From: Symsagittifera roscoffensis
Lineage: Eukaryota > Xenacoelomorpha > Acoela > Convolutidae
Reading direction: 5' to 3'
Assembly (NCBI RefSeq): GCF_963678635.1
Contig: NC_087062.1
Coordinates: 85,896,890 to 85,960,889, forward strand
Length of the DNA: 64,000 nt
Positions 46,883 through 59,830 of this stretch are shown in pieces. The translations under genes were made by a program, and so were the position numbers. The notes under the pieces were generated by a model that made no database searches, was not told the DNA's origin, and was given only the letters and a program-made list of their open reading frames with translations. Position 1 is the first letter of the stretch. Each line of letters starts with the position of its first letter.

Positions 46883-47153
46883 TCTTCCGACTTTCGAAGA
46901 AAGTGACGGAATATTTGTGCTGGAGTGTTTTTCCCACCAGATAAATTTCTTAGCTTTAACTAGCCATTTTGAATGTATTTTTTTGATATCATCCCAGAAA
47001 CATTGTTGTCCTGAGCTCAAATTAAAAACTTTTTTTTTCAATTGTGATCATTTTCCGTAAAGTTCATCATTTTTATTAAAGCAAACGCTGCTCCATTAGC
47101 TATAAAAGGCAGTCTGAAAAATCAGAGTTTCGCCCTGATACAAGCTTTCGTGT
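46883..47153 (-). mobile_element. Family A repeat, internally deleted (about 270 bp)
   Basis: Left end TTCCGACTTTCGAAGAAAGTG. The middle, including the CGTGTGGGG block, is missing. Right end GGCAGTCTGAAAAATCAGAG then TTTCGCCCTGATACAAGC. Confidence 0.7.
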
Positions 47154-48470
47154 TTGGCTCATGATAAACTGCATAGGTTAAATTTGGAATTGAGAGCAGA
47201 ATGAATTAGAATTAGTTAGAACATAGAGTAAAAAGGGATAAGATTGGTTTGAAAAGTTTAATTTATAATAGTTTATCAAGTCGTGCTAAAGGAAACTAAA
47301 TTTTTCAAACCAACCCTTTGCAACTATCAATTTATACAATTAGCCTATTTTTCTTACTTTCTGCTAAGATTGGTTTTTTCTAGAGACAATTTTTGATTTT
47401 TCAACTAGCAATTTCCGACGAAATTTTTATTGCACTCCCCAAAAATTTTGTTGTCACCGAAATAGCTTTTTAAACGTTTTCAGTTGTTATCAAATTTCTC
47501 TTGTTGCACGATGAATTTAAATGAATTTAAATGAAATATTTTTTTCCCATGTTTTCAGTGTTTTTCGGAACAAGCGAGTTTGAAAAATGCATTTTTAAAA
47601 AGTTTTTCAAAGCTCTTGTGACCAGGATTTAGTTATGATTTCATAATATTCAGATCTTTTTTCGATCCCTCGTTAAATTTCACCTTTGATGATTGTTCGT
47701 TAGAAAAAACTGGGTTTAGGATCGCTTAGGACAGTGAATTGTTCCACAGAAAATTACATGTTTCCGTATTTTCCACTTTTTCCATAGTAAGTTGTTAAAA
47801 CATCAAATTCTTTATTCCGGTCAGTCGGTCCATAAATTTAGAGGCGCCTTGAGAATACTAATTCAAATTTGAGCCGTTTCGGAGATACCCAGTGTTTTTA
47901 TTAGGAGTTCAAACAACCCAATAGTCAGATAGGCCCAGGTAGCGCGACTGTTATTTTCCTATCAGGCAAGGCTACCAATAATCATTCTTTTGCTACTCGA
48001 ACCAACAAATCAGACAATGTTTTCGCTCAGATATGATTTTGCTCTATTATATTCTAGCTTAAAAGCGGATAATTTCAGCAGTATGGGAATGATAAAAAGG
48101 CGTATGCCGTTACTTTACCATCGGACTTAAGGATTTACAGCGAATAAGAATTAAGTAGTCTTTTTTATTGATCGCTGTTTCCTTTTTTATCCGCTTCCAC
48201 CTGAAAATTAGAAATTATCTTATCATAAAAATGTGTAATTTGAAGAACTTTTATCTAGGAAGCTCATAAATGTAAATATATGGCAATGATTGCCGAAGAA
48301 TATCACGTACAAACAGCAGTTGCATTTTTTTAATAATTCCCTTTTTATTGATTGATTGCTTATATAAAAATTCCAATATTGTCATAAATTGCCATTATTG
48401 TGCTCTTATCAGACATTTAATGCAAAAAAATACATTTTCGTTATTTTAAACACCTATTTTACTTTTTAAA
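47154..48470. other. Upstream region of the receptor gene; nothing recognised
   Basis: Presumed promoter side of the Cys-loop receptor gene. No repeat or regulatory motif can be supported. Confidence 0.4.
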
Positions 48471-48746
48471 ATGCTGCTCAACAAACTGGGTGTGAATTTT
48501 TTCCTATTGTTTTTCCTTTCTACCTTAAAAGGAAGCTTTATATTCGAGGATCTTTTGATGACAAATCCAAACGAAGAACCCTACAATAAATTTCACCGCC
48601 CCGACTTCAACGAGAGTGCAGTACGAGTCTGTGTGTTCATACATCTTGAAAGCATGCGAGACATTTCGAGCGAGACTACCCTGGATTTCTACCTCATTCA
48701 GTTCTGGAGTGACGCCAGAGTCATCCCAAAAACACCCCCGCTGAAG
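48471..48746 (+). CDS. Cys-loop ligand-gated ion channel subunit, exon 1
   Basis: The ATG at 48,471 starts a signal peptide (hydrophobic core NFFLLFFLSTL, about residues 1-22). The extracellular ligand-binding domain begins with a typical pattern: YNKFHRPDFNESAVRVCVFI, then strand-like FYLIQFWSDAR. The second half matches the conserved Trp-x-Asp-x-Arg segment of this family. The exon ends CTGAAG at a GTAAAA donor in phase 0. The next exon at 60,678 resumes with the right spacing to the conserved WYPDTYF. Such subunits form pentameric membrane channels opened by a transmitter. The subfamily (glycine/GABA-like or other) cannot be fixed because the pore region is not in view. Confidence 0.8.
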
Positions 48747-50030
48747 GTAAAAACGCATTTGCACTACTGTGAAACAGAGTTAAGATTTCGCGCGCGCCGA
48801 GTTTCAAGAGAATTTGCGCCAAGTCGAGATTTTGCGCTGAGTTTCAAGTAACTTTTGAGTGGTTTCAGTTGTTGTTTAGCCAATTGGGTTCAAAACGTCT
48901 TGCTTCACAATGAAAGATTTGATTAAATTTTGAGCGTTTTTTATATAAAGGGCGGCTTTTGAATGGTTAATTTGAAAAAAAAAAAAACGGTCAGAAACCA
49001 TTCAAATCTGGGCCGTTTTTCAAAAGCCGCCCACTATCTTAAAAAGACTCCTCTTAGAACCGATCATTCTGAAGCAACACTTCGCAACATTTTGAAGTAA
49101 AGGTTTTGTACTGATTCACGAGACTTCCAGTTTTCCTACTCCCTTAAATTCCTGCACCTTTAAACTCCTCAAGTTTTTCCCACGCCGCATAACAAAACCG
49201 GCAGCTTCAACGACTATGTTTAAAAGAAATCGTGTTTAGATGAAATTCTATAGTAATGGGCTCTTTTAATGATGCAGAAGATACATCCTTAAGCTCTTTA
49301 GAAATCATTTACTATCGCGTAAGGTGACTTAAGACTTTTCTTTTAGGACTTTTTTTTTCGCAAAAGTACAGCAGACAAGTCAGCCAATGTAAAACTGAGA
49401 CATTTCAGCTAATTTTAGTTCGAGAAGTCTGAAACAATCCAGATGAGCACTGATTCTTACAAACTATTCCTCTCGTTTCGAAGATACACGCTACATGCCA
49501 ATGCAGTTTGTAGTCGATAAATAATAAATTGACTGAAATGCCTACGGCCGAATTGCCTTGATTTTTTTGCCAAATGTCTCATTTGCAAATTGGTTTGGTC
49601 ATTTTACCGGCAATCTATTTTGGGCGCGGTAGTTCAGTATCTGTTCTCATGGAAGAAAAACCGAGTGCGCCATATTTTTTGACCAATCAAACATCATTCA
49701 AAAACTGACTGATTTTTAAAAATGTTTTTTCTTTCAGAAGTTCGAATACTCACTTATAATACGCACGAGTATTTTTCGAGCTTTCGGGTCTTCTGTTATG
49801 AGAGTCTAGCTCAGTTTAAGGTACTGAATTTAAAAAAAGTAGGGAATTGGCAGTAAACGAGTATCAAGATGAATATGTTTTACTTGTTTTTCCAGTTACA
49901 AATGATGCAATAAATCTCTGATTTCAAGAAATTTTTTGAGATTATAATTTATCTCTTCTGACCAATTTTTTTGCGCTTTTTGTTATGATCTAAGCTTAAC
50001 GCGATCACTCACATTCGATTTGCGCAGATC

Positions 50031-51325
50031 TTTGGCAGACCTCCGGAGCTCATTTAGATTAGCTATTATAAATTGAATCAAATATTTTAAACTTCAAATA
50101 AGACTGCTCGTACATCAGAGCAAAGCCCTGATCCTTACGCCCACAATCGCTATTGAATATTTGTTTGAAAACATATCTTAAATTTATAAGTTTCGAAAAA
50201 TGTCAAAGTAGAACATCCCAAGAAAATCCACACAGAACATGGCCAAATTGACAATTTTCAAACTACAAGAACTACAAGAAATTTGAAGGTAAAATATCTT
50301 TTTTAATTTGAAATCACAAATTCCATATCTTCGGAGCTCAGATATCACAAATTCCATATCCTTTGGCAGACCTCCGGAGCTCATTTAGATTAGCTATTAT
50401 AAATTGAATCAAATATTTTAAACTTCAAATAAGACTGCTCGTACATCAGAGCAAAGCCCTGATCCTTACGCCCACAATCGCTATTGAATATTTGTTTGAA
50501 AACATATCTTAAATTTATAAGTTTCGAAAAATGTCAAAGTAGAACATCCCAAGAAAATCCACACAGAACATGGCCAAATTGACAATTTTCAAACTACAAG
50601 AACTACAAGAAATTTGAAGGTAAAATATCTTTTTTAATTTGAAATCACAAATTCCATATCTTCGGAGCTCAGATATCACAAATTCCATATCCTTTGGCAG
50701 ACCTCCGGAGCTCATTTAGATTAGCTATTATAAATTGAATCAAATATTTTAAACTTCAAATAAGACTGCTCGTACATCAGAGCAAAGCCCTGATCCTTAC
50801 GCCCACAATCGCTATTGAATATTTGTTTGAAAACATATCTTAAATTTATAAGTTTCGAAAAATGTCAAAGTAGAACATCCCAAGAAAATCCACACAGAAC
50901 ATGGCCAAATTGACAATTTTCAAACTACAAGAACTACAAGAAATTTGAAGGTAAAATATCTTTTTTAATTTGAAATCACAAATTCCATATCTTCGGAGCT
51001 CAGATATCACAAATTCCATATCCTTTGGCAGACCTCCGGAGCTCATTTAGATTAGCTATTATAAATTGAATCAAATATTTTAAACTTCAAATAAGACTGC
51101 TCGTACATCAGAGCAAAGCCCTGATCCTTACGCCCACAATCGCTATTGAATATTTGTTTGAAAACATATCTTAAATTTTGTAAGTTTCGAAAAATGTCAA
51201 AGTAAAACATCCCAAGAAAATCCTCACAAAGCATGGCCAAATTGACAATATTCAAACTACAAGAACTAAAAAAATTTGAAGGTAAAATATCTTTTTGTAA
51301 TTTGAAATCACAAATTCCATATCTT
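50031..51325. repeat. 331-bp tandem repeat, about 3.9 copies
   Basis: Units start at 50,031, 50,362, 50,693 and 51,024 (TTTGGCAGACCTCCGGAGCTC). The first three appear identical. The fourth diverges after about 51,177 and is cut short near 51,325. Each unit contains a family A-like end (GACTGCTCGTACATCAGAGC, AAAGCCCTGATC) and an inner direct repeat ATCACAAATTCCATATC. A 66-codon minus ORF recurs in each unit but looks like chance. Confidence 0.95.
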
Positions 51326-52137
51326 CAAAAAGATGAAAAATTTTTTTTTAATAAAACTTGATTTTGATCCGCGAAGTTTGACTGAGCAAACAAAATATTC
51401 CGCATTTTCTCGAAAATTTCATCGAAAATGTTGCAAGTGACTGAATCAAACAAATAGAACAAACATTAAGAATTCTCATATCAATGCGACTTCATGAAAA
51501 CAGTAGTGCAGTAGTACTTGCTGCAATATATTCATGAAATTTCTTACATAGTTTGATTTGTTTTTAATAGTTGACTTTATTAGACGTTGCGTCTCAATAC
51601 TCGAAATATATTTAGATCAACTTTTAATTATTTTGATTTGAATGAGTTTTGACAGTTCGCACAATTCCGGCCACAAGAGCTGAGAGTTCTTTCTTCTGAA
51701 TGCAAGTTGTTGCTTTTTTTCATAATAGGTACATTTTTTTGTCGTAAAGTACAGTTTTGACGAATTGAGATATCTGAAAAACTTGAATGTTAAAAAAAAA
51801 ACGTTTTGTGGTGTGATTTTGGTACAATTTTATCCTCCTTATTCAGTTACTGCTACACGGTTGGGCTAACACAGTAATGCATTTAATCAAAGTATTGAAA
51901 AAGTTTTTAAGATGATTCAGACCTATAGTTTTCATCAGAAAATTTGTTTTGAGAACGGCAAAAAATTCAAGTTAATTTTTGAAAAGAAGAACATCATGTA
52001 ATTATTTGTCAAACTTTACTCGGTGCTGCGTCTTATGAAGCCAATTTTGATTAAAATATTTGCGCAGTGGTCTCAGTTTTTTGGGCACAGTAGCAGATAA
52101 TTCAGTTTGGCTTGAAACTATTTCAAATTGAAACAAG

Positions 52138-52169
52138 ACTCTTTACATATCAGAACAAAGCCCTGAATA
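52138..52169 (+). mobile_element. Family A left-end stub, interrupted by a family B element
   Basis: AACAAGACTCTTTACATATC then AGAACAAAGCCCTGAATA is a diverged family A start. It stops exactly where the CCCGGGTTGACC element begins. Confidence 0.6.
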
Positions 52170-53593
52170 CCCGGGTTGACCAAAAATGCTTATCATACAT
52201 CTCTCATAAATGGGTAATTTCTTTTGATGCAATTCCATACAATTCCATAAGTACAGGAAATTGTATGAAAACTCTATGATAAACATTTTCCCATAAATGG
52301 AAATTGTACGACAAACATTTTTACCATAAATGGAAATTGTATGACTAAAAATTTGTCATTTATGAAAATTGTATGAAAAACAGTTTTTGGAATTTTTTTT
52401 TCAAATGCGGCACAAATTACATCAAAACCCATCTTATAAGCAGTGCAATCTGCGAACAGAGAAAAAAACCTGAGAAACAATTTTTTTTTAAGAAGTTGCA
52501 ACCACAGCTTCTTAATTTTCTGCAAGAGATCTTCTCAACTCTTTAGATAGCAGCAATGTCCTAATCATGATTTTAGGGTGTGAGTACTGGAAAAGGTAAT
52601 ATATCAATTTTTTTTGAAAAAAAAACTTGCATATCTGGGAGAAAACTTCCGGCAAATCTCTCCAACATCGTGAATCCACTACTTCTTAAATCCACTAATA
52701 CATTTTCTATAAAGAACGGTATTACACGTGCAAGAAAACAGAAAAAAAATCAACATAAATTTGGGTCACGCAAAGTCGCAACATGGGTCGCGCAAAGCTG
52801 AAGTAATGGAATTGTTGTCGGATTTTTTTTGCTTGCATAAGCGTTATACAGATGCAGTCGGGGAAAGCGATCGGAGAAAAACGTTTCGAAACAATTTGAC
52901 CGCAGTTAAAACAATCGACTGAGGAGTTTTTTCAACCAAAATTTGAAAAACTACCATAAGCTACAATAACAAACTACGTATCACCAACAGTTTTCACCAA
53001 ACATCGCAAATGTAAATTTTGTTTGCTTGAAAGAAAAATAAAATTTCCCAATTTTTTTTTTCATATTTGATTTATTTACAGATTCCAGAAGAGGTCACTT
53101 ACATCAAACAATTTTCGAGAGAAAAAAATTAAACGAAAGTTCTATTTTTTTTTGTTCTTGGTTGCTTCTCCTTTACTTGGATTTGAACGGATTTGTTTTC
53201 GCAATTCGTTCTCATCCTTCAGAAAAAAATTATTAAGAATTTTTCACAACTCATTTGAAGTTTTCAATAACAGGTTTGCAAAAATTTTTGAAAAAATTAT
53301 TCCTTATGGCGTAAATGCTTGTCATACAATTATCATATATGAAAATTGTATGGCAAGCATTTTTTGTTAAAAAAAAATTTGAAGTCAGTTTTTTCCGTTA
53401 CCAGTCTGTTGAACTGTTTTGAAAAAGCCGCAGAAATTGTTTAATTTTTAATTTCTATTGATATTAGAAAAAGTATGAAAATTGTATGGCAAGCATTTTC
53501 TCCATACACTTGATGTATGGAATTGTATGATAATGATTTTTGTTGTATGGAATTGTAGGATAAGCTTTTTCGGTGTATGGAGGTCAACCCGGG
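52170..53593. mobile_element. CCCGGGTTGACC terminal-inverted-repeat element (family B), 1,424 bp
   Basis: Perfect ends: CCCGGGTTGACC at 52,170-52,181 and GGTCAACCCGGG at 53,582-53,593. Just inside are many copies of GGAAATTGTATGA-like words. A long palindrome at about 53,308-53,356 is centred on TCATATATGA. No transposase ORF. Confidence 0.85.
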
Positions 53594-55194
53594 TAGTTTT
53601 AGGCCAATTAAAAAGTTTTGCATCAAATATTTGCATCAAAAGTAACACAAAAATCTCCCTCTTCTCCCCCTACATGTAATGTTAAATAGAAAAGAATGTA
53701 TGTATCGTCTTGAATCATAACACTAAGACCAACTGACCGGCCTAAACTCAATTTGGATAGTCTTATTCCGCCAATTACACGTGTTGTAAGAAAGCAAATG
53801 ATCGCATATTACTTGCCCAAATAAGCTAAATTAGCAAATTTCAAACCCCCTATTTAACAAAAAAGGATCACATTTGAAAATTTTTTGTTTTTGAGCTTCG
53901 GGCAAGATTATCTTTCAGATTATAGAAAACGTTTGGCTAAAAAATCGAAAATTGAAATACAAAAAATCTTGCCAAGCATAAATATTTTGCCTTTCTTCAA
54001 AAGTCTGAACGACAAGCAATTTTGCGAGCCAGTAGAAAATTTTGCAAACAAAGAAAACTCGAAACAATTGGTCAATATTAAAATGGGCTAATCAAATTGA
54101 GTATCGGATATCCGCTAAATCTGTAAAAAAAATGAACGTGAAACTTTATTATAGATGGCCTTTAGTTGCCTATTTTTCGAATACACCTCCCTTTCTCGAT
54201 AGATAAAAACGCCCTTTTACTTCCAGCCTCTTCTTCCCAAGTGAGTCTTATTCTCACCATCTAAACTTTTTATCTAAGAAAATCCGCTTTCCCTTTCTTT
54301 TTTGTTTTCTCCATATCAGTTTACAGATTTCATCTAATGACAATTTTATTCAAATGCCCCAAAAGCGAATAGCTAATGAAATATAAACGAAAAGAAATGA
54401 TTATATTATTTTTCAGGGATTCGAATTTACAAAATACGACAGATTCGTCTGTGAAATAAGGCATGGTTAAAACTTTCTAGGGACAAAAGAAAATAGTATG
54501 ATTTCCGGAGAAGTCTACCCGACTGCAAATTTTTGACTTTTTTAAGGAGCTCACAACTAACTCTCTCATGTTTTCAGGCCTTTCCGCCGTTTTCATTGAA
54601 GTTAAAAATTGGTGCGTACACGTAATTCGAAGTGCCTTTTATTGAAATCTACTCTAATTGCCTTGTAAACACTTTTCTTTTTCTCAATTTGAAAATATCT
54701 ATCGAGCAATTTGAAGATTCTTTCCAATACGCGAATTCAAAGCGCCTCAAATCAACCAAATCAAAGACTGATGGGCTTTTCACAATAAGAGTACCTCTCA
54801 GAAGCACAAATACTACCACAGATTTTGAAAGTTGTTCAAAGGATCAACCTATTGCCATAAACAAACTTTCTTTTTGAAATTTTAGCTCACATAAGCCATT
54901 AATTTATCCAGGATGGAGAAATTACAAGGCGGAGCCATGAGAAGCCCTTTAAAGTATCTTTGCGGCAGCCATTCAAACAATATCTTTGGTTGAAAAAAGG
55001 TAAAATAGTAAATACGGTCATTAAAAACCTAAGTTGAAAAAACAAAACTGTTATGGCTTATCTAAACTGCACGTTCAGCAAACTATTTGTGTCAGGGCAA
55101 CGCTTTAAATTCCACTACTCTACCCTTTAACATTTATGAAGTAATTTTTGATATTGAAAAACATAAATTTTCAAACAAAAACAAAGATTCTAAC

Positions 55195-55739
55195 AAGAAT
55201 GCTCGTATCAGGGCGAAGCCCTGAATGTTCCGACTGCCTTTTAAGGTTTATGGAGCAGCAGTAATAGCATAAAAAAATTAAATGAAATAAAATAAAATGA
55301 AAATTTTTTTTTCTAAAATTTGAAATTTTTTATGAAAATCATCCCCCCACACGCCATATAAAGTACAAAAAGAGAGATTTCGTTCCTTGTAACCAACCAA
55401 TTATGGCAAATAAGCTTCGTTCAACCAATTTGGAACGATTTATAAGACGGATTAAATCTCCGCTTACGCGTTAATAGCGCGAATTATATCGCGCGTTAAT
55501 TGTCCCAAATTGCTCAAAATGACCAAAATGGCAATCTTTAAACCCTCATAACTATACGAAAAATGATCACAGGTGAAATATCTTTTCAAATTTAAGCTCA
55601 AGACAACAATGGCTTTCGAATGATATAAAAAAATTCCGTCAAAAATGGCTAGGTAAAAAGTCGAAATTTGTCTGAAGAAAAAAAAAAACCCACCCCGAGC
55701 ACAAATATTCCGTTACTTTCGTACCGAAAGTCGGAACAA
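55195..55739 (+). mobile_element. Family A repeat, full length
   Basis: From CAAGAATGCTCGTATCAGGG to CTTTCGTACCGAAAGTCGGAAC. The right hairpin has a compensated change (GTACCGAAAG), keeping its stem. One of the best preserved copies. Confidence 0.9.
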
Positions 55740-55929
55740 TAAATAAAAAAATGCAAAGCTTCAGACTTACCTTCCAGAAACGAAACAAGCGGCCAAATAA
55801 TAAGGCTCAATTTGAGTTAGTTTTTTTATTAACTCCAATTGAGTTGTCTCTTTTGCCTTATTTGAACGAACTTCATCACTAGTTATTTTTCCCCTAACCC
55901 CTAATATCCAAATATATGAATTGTTTATG

Positions 55930-56828
55930 GTGACAGAAGATGACAGAATATTTGTGCTCGGGTGGTTTTTTCTCCGGAAAAGTTGTGACTTTTAGACTAA
56001 AATGTTTTGACAAAATTTTTCATCAAGCAAAAGAGTGTTGTTGTCTTGAGCTCTGATTTAGGAAGACTTTTAACCGGTGATCTTTTTTGGTCCGTCTTTC
56101 GAAGAAAACGGAATATTTATGCTCGGTGTGGTTATTTTTATTCACTCAATTTTCGCTGATCGAAATAACAGTTTTCAACAAAAGTTGTTTTTTGCCAAAT
56201 TTTTCAATTTCTGTACTAAGTTATGCGCGCTTTGAAGAGTTTATTTCATAATGCTACAAGCGTAACGCGAATTGTTTACGCGTCGCGAATTATACCGCAC
56301 AGCAAAATTGTTCCAAATTGAATGGAGGCTAGTTAATCGGTCGTATAAATTTCGTACGACTCAAAGTTTTACACTTTGATATTGTCAAAAAATTATAGGT
56401 TTTCAATATTTTCTTTTCCCAAATTTTATTCGATATGAAAATTAAGGGACAGTCGGAACATTCAAGGCTTCGCTCTGATATACGAGCAGTCTTGTATGTA
56501 AATTTATGAGGGTTTGAAGACTAGCAATTGGCCAATTTGGGATAAATAGCTTGCACTATGTTTTGTGCTCGGAGTGAGCGGAGATTTAATCCCTCATAAA
56601 AACCAATCTGAATTGATTTTAGGTTTATGCTATTTGGTCTGTTTAATACTTTGTATATGCAAAAAGTATCATTTTGAATTTTCTATAGCGTGTGGGGTTA
56701 TAGTTTTCTCAAAAAATATTGAGCTAACTTTGTTTTCTTTTCAAAATTATCATCAAGTTTTTAAAGAGAAAACTACTCCATAGAGTTTCAAAGGCAGTTA
56801 AAACAATCAAAGTTTTACCCTGATCCTA
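55930..56828 (-). mobile_element. Old family A copy split by a younger relative
   Basis: The left part 55,930-56,089 (GACAGAATATTTGTGCTCGG to CCGGTGATC) and right part 56,494-56,828 (TATGAGGGTTTGAAGACTAG to CCCTGATCCTAGAAG) are consecutive in the family. A full relative at 56,090-56,493 lies between them. Confidence 0.7.
56090..56493 (-). mobile_element. Family A subfamily 2 repeat, nested
   Basis: Starts GGTCCGTCTTTCGAAGAAAA. Mirrored CAGTCGGAAC near the right, then AAGGCTTCGCTCTGATATAC and GAGCAGTCTTG. The interior (GATCGAAATAACAGTTTTCA) is shared with 57,962-58,457 but not with the main subfamily. Confidence 0.75.
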
Positions 56829-57961
56829 GAAGTTTTAAATTTTAATTGTAAATTGTTAGCTAGTACTTTTAAAATTTTGTCTAAAAAGCCAAAAAATTAA
56901 AGTTGAAGCAATAGGCATGACATGATTATGGTTGTATCGTGAGAATGACCTAAGAAGCAGTCATTGAAAAATTCTAAAATTTAAATGAATCTAATTGCTT
57001 CCTTGCAATTTTCATGCGTCACTTTTTCGAAAAAAAAATTACCTCGTGATGGTCAATTTTTGCAGCATTTTTTTTGTGAATTACAGCTTATTTGCAATAA
57101 TTTGAAACCCAAATATTGGTTTATATACGTTGAGTCAATTCTGAAATGTCACAGAGAGTGTGATAAATGTATCTGCCACAATTTTTAGTGACTTATGATT
57201 TTTTTTTCATTTAAGACCAAATTATTGTTGTGTAATGATAAAAACATATATTCGTACACAGTAATAACTTTTACAAAAAAAAGTTGTGTATGAGTCAAAT
57301 TATCAAATTAACCAAATAGTAATTATTTTTTTATGAAAAAATCCTTATCAGTACAAATCGAAAAATAACTAGTCACGCTGACTGTTTCATGTAGTTTTTT
57401 TACGACTGCTTTCAGAGAAACTGGTTTTGTAACTGAACATAGAATTCACAAGTTTGTAGTGGTTGATCGTAATTTCTTGAGTTCAACGAAGCCGATCACC
57501 GATAAACCCGAAACTAAATCGTTTTATTGGCGCTTGCAAAATTTTTGAGTAGATTGGCACGTGTGCAAAAAAATGCTTTTGATGTACATTTTGACGTCAA
57601 TTTGTTTCGTCACTGGTTTTTCTTATGGGAGATTCTATAGGCTCAGTCTAGCCATTTGAATATAGCAAAATTTCTTTCTCAGCAGGCAGTTAATCACTCA
57701 TCTGTATGCTAGGCAATTGTGCCATCTGAAAAAAAATCGGAAAAGTCAACGTTCGGGTTTGTTCAATAAAGTCCAAAGAATTGCAGTGCAGTGTTGTTGG
57801 TTGGTTGATTTAATGTAAGGTCGCTTTATGTAAGCTGTGAGTTGCTAGATTTATGGAGTCAGGGTTGAGAACGTAAATTTATATCTGAGTTCACCCATTC
57901 ACCCTTTTCCTACTTTTTAGCTTTCTTGAAATTTTAATGAAATTTGGTTGCTTTCTTTATT

Positions 57962-58457
57962 GTTCCGACTTTCGAAGAAAGCGGAATATTTAAGCTCGGT
58001 GTGATTTTTTTATTCAGTCAATTTTTACCGATCGAAATAATAATTTTCAGCAAAAACTTTTTTATACCTTATTGAAGATATCGACTTCCTGAGTTCAAAT
58101 GTACAAAGATATTTAACCTCCGATTATTTTTTGTAAAGTTCTGGGCGTTTGCAAATTGCCCAATTTGCCATGTTCTGGACTGAATCATGCGCGCTTTGAA
58201 AAGTTTATCCTTAATGCTGAGAGCTTAAAGCGAATTATTTATGCGTGGCGATTTATCTCGCTCAACAAAATCGTTCCAAAATGAATTGAGGCTAGCTAAT
58301 TGGTGGTCGTATCAATTTCTTACGATTCAAAATTTTACACTTTGATATTGTCCAAAGTTTATAGGTTTTCAAAATTTTCTGTTACCAAAAACTATTCGAT
58401 ATAAATTAGGGCACAGTCGGAACACTCAGGGCTTTGCCCTGATATACGAGCAGTTTT
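57962..58457 (-). mobile_element. Family A subfamily 2 repeat, complete
   Basis: From GTTCCGACTTTCGAAGAAAG to CAGTCGGAACACTCAGGGC, hairpin CAGGGCTTTGCCCTG and GAGCAGTTTTG. Better preserved than the nested copy at 56,090. Confidence 0.8.
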
Positions 58458-58939
58458 GTTGATATCAGTTCAGCTTTTCATTCAAATTAATGCTTTTTGC
58501 CTTTTATCTGATTGCAGAGTATTAAATATTAATCAATCGGATTTCTTAACTAGCTCCTAAAAACCTTTTTGTAAGTATTGACTGTTTTCATATGTCAGAC
58601 TAATAATAAACCATATGGAATAAAATTGAACTCATAACCCACTTGCATTTTGTATTTTCAGTATTCCTATTGATAACAGTCGAGTTAAGATTAGTATTAA
58701 ACAAAAGAGTTAAACGAAAATAGATAGCGTGACAAACAGGCACTGTACTCAATTCAAAAGACTTCCATTGGTGGACCATTTGAAAAATTTTGACGGCTTT
58801 TTTTCTAACCCCCCTTTTTGTCAAATTTTTGTTTCCGAGGTCTTGCATAAAACTTAAGACACAATTTTTCTAAAAATTTCTACGCAAATTTTAGAAAAAA
58901 ATAGACCAAAAGTGCCATTTTTCAATAAAAATATTTTTT

Positions 58940-59830
58940 GGCAGAAATTTTTTTTTTTTTGGCGCGCGCTCACACCTCAAAAATTAGTTCTTCTTGCGCA
59001 TAGTGACCGTTACAAAATTTAAGCTTGTAATATTTTAATATAGTTGTGTAGCGTATTATCATTCTTACGACCCAGTTGTTAGGAACTTTAAAAGCTGGTT
59101 CTTTATCCCCTCATACCAATTAAAAACTACTAACTGTTGCCTGGTACGATTTATCACCTCTTGCGAATTATCTTATTCTCATAACTAATTGTCGCTTTCG
59201 CCAGGGAACCAGCATTGATACTGTGCTGGGTGATAATCATAGGAGGGAGGCCTCAAAAAAATTTGGATCCTAAAATTAGGTTCCAAGCGTTTTTTCAGTG
59301 AAAAGCAGGCGCAATACAACAATTTAATTTGTAGCTACTAAACTTTTTGACGCCCCCTAAGGATTTTAGGCGTCCACAAGCAGTGCCCCTCCCCGTAACT
59401 ACCCCCCCCCCTCTAAGGATCGCAGTCAAGTCCGTATTTTACACATATTTTCGGGCAACCATATACAATAACAACAACAACTATTCTTATTTGAACAAAA
59501 TCAAAGGTAACATTTAAGCAAACTGTTTATAATCTGAAAAAAAAAAAATTACAATGACTTGAAGCTAGATTTAAGGATTTTTTCACGCTACACTTTTTTA
59601 CACAAAAAATACGTCGTTTGAAGTCAAGTCATCGAAATTGTATGTCGAGTCAGAATAAATCAATTTGAAGCCTTTTTAGCCCTTGCCGACCCAAAGGGTC
59701 CTCCCTTTGATACTTTTTCAGAAATCTATTTTTGGCCGACCGACCCTAAAATTTTTCTTAAGGCGCCTTTGGGGCCAATATGTAGTAATTTTGAAGGGGG
59801 AGCGCGCGCCGAAAAAACGCGATTTTTTGG
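58940..59830. repeat. Inverted repeat with GGCGCGCGCTC arms, possible TIR element
   Basis: TTTTTTGGCGCGCGCTC with flanking CACACCTCAAAAATTA at about 58,945-58,990 is mirrored by TAATTTTGAAGGGGGAGC then GCGCGCCGAAAAAA at about 59,788-59,820. The interior has no ORF. The outer ends are not defined. Confidence 0.45.

Noticed and set aside
50031-51325. CRISPR-like or protein-repeat array
   Set aside because: The 331-bp units are identical over their full length with no spacers; the recurrent 66-codon ORF is a by-product.
54632-54877. 81-codon + strand ORF inside the receptor intron
   Set aside because: No recognisable domain, no splice context and AT-rich codon use; not supported as a gene.
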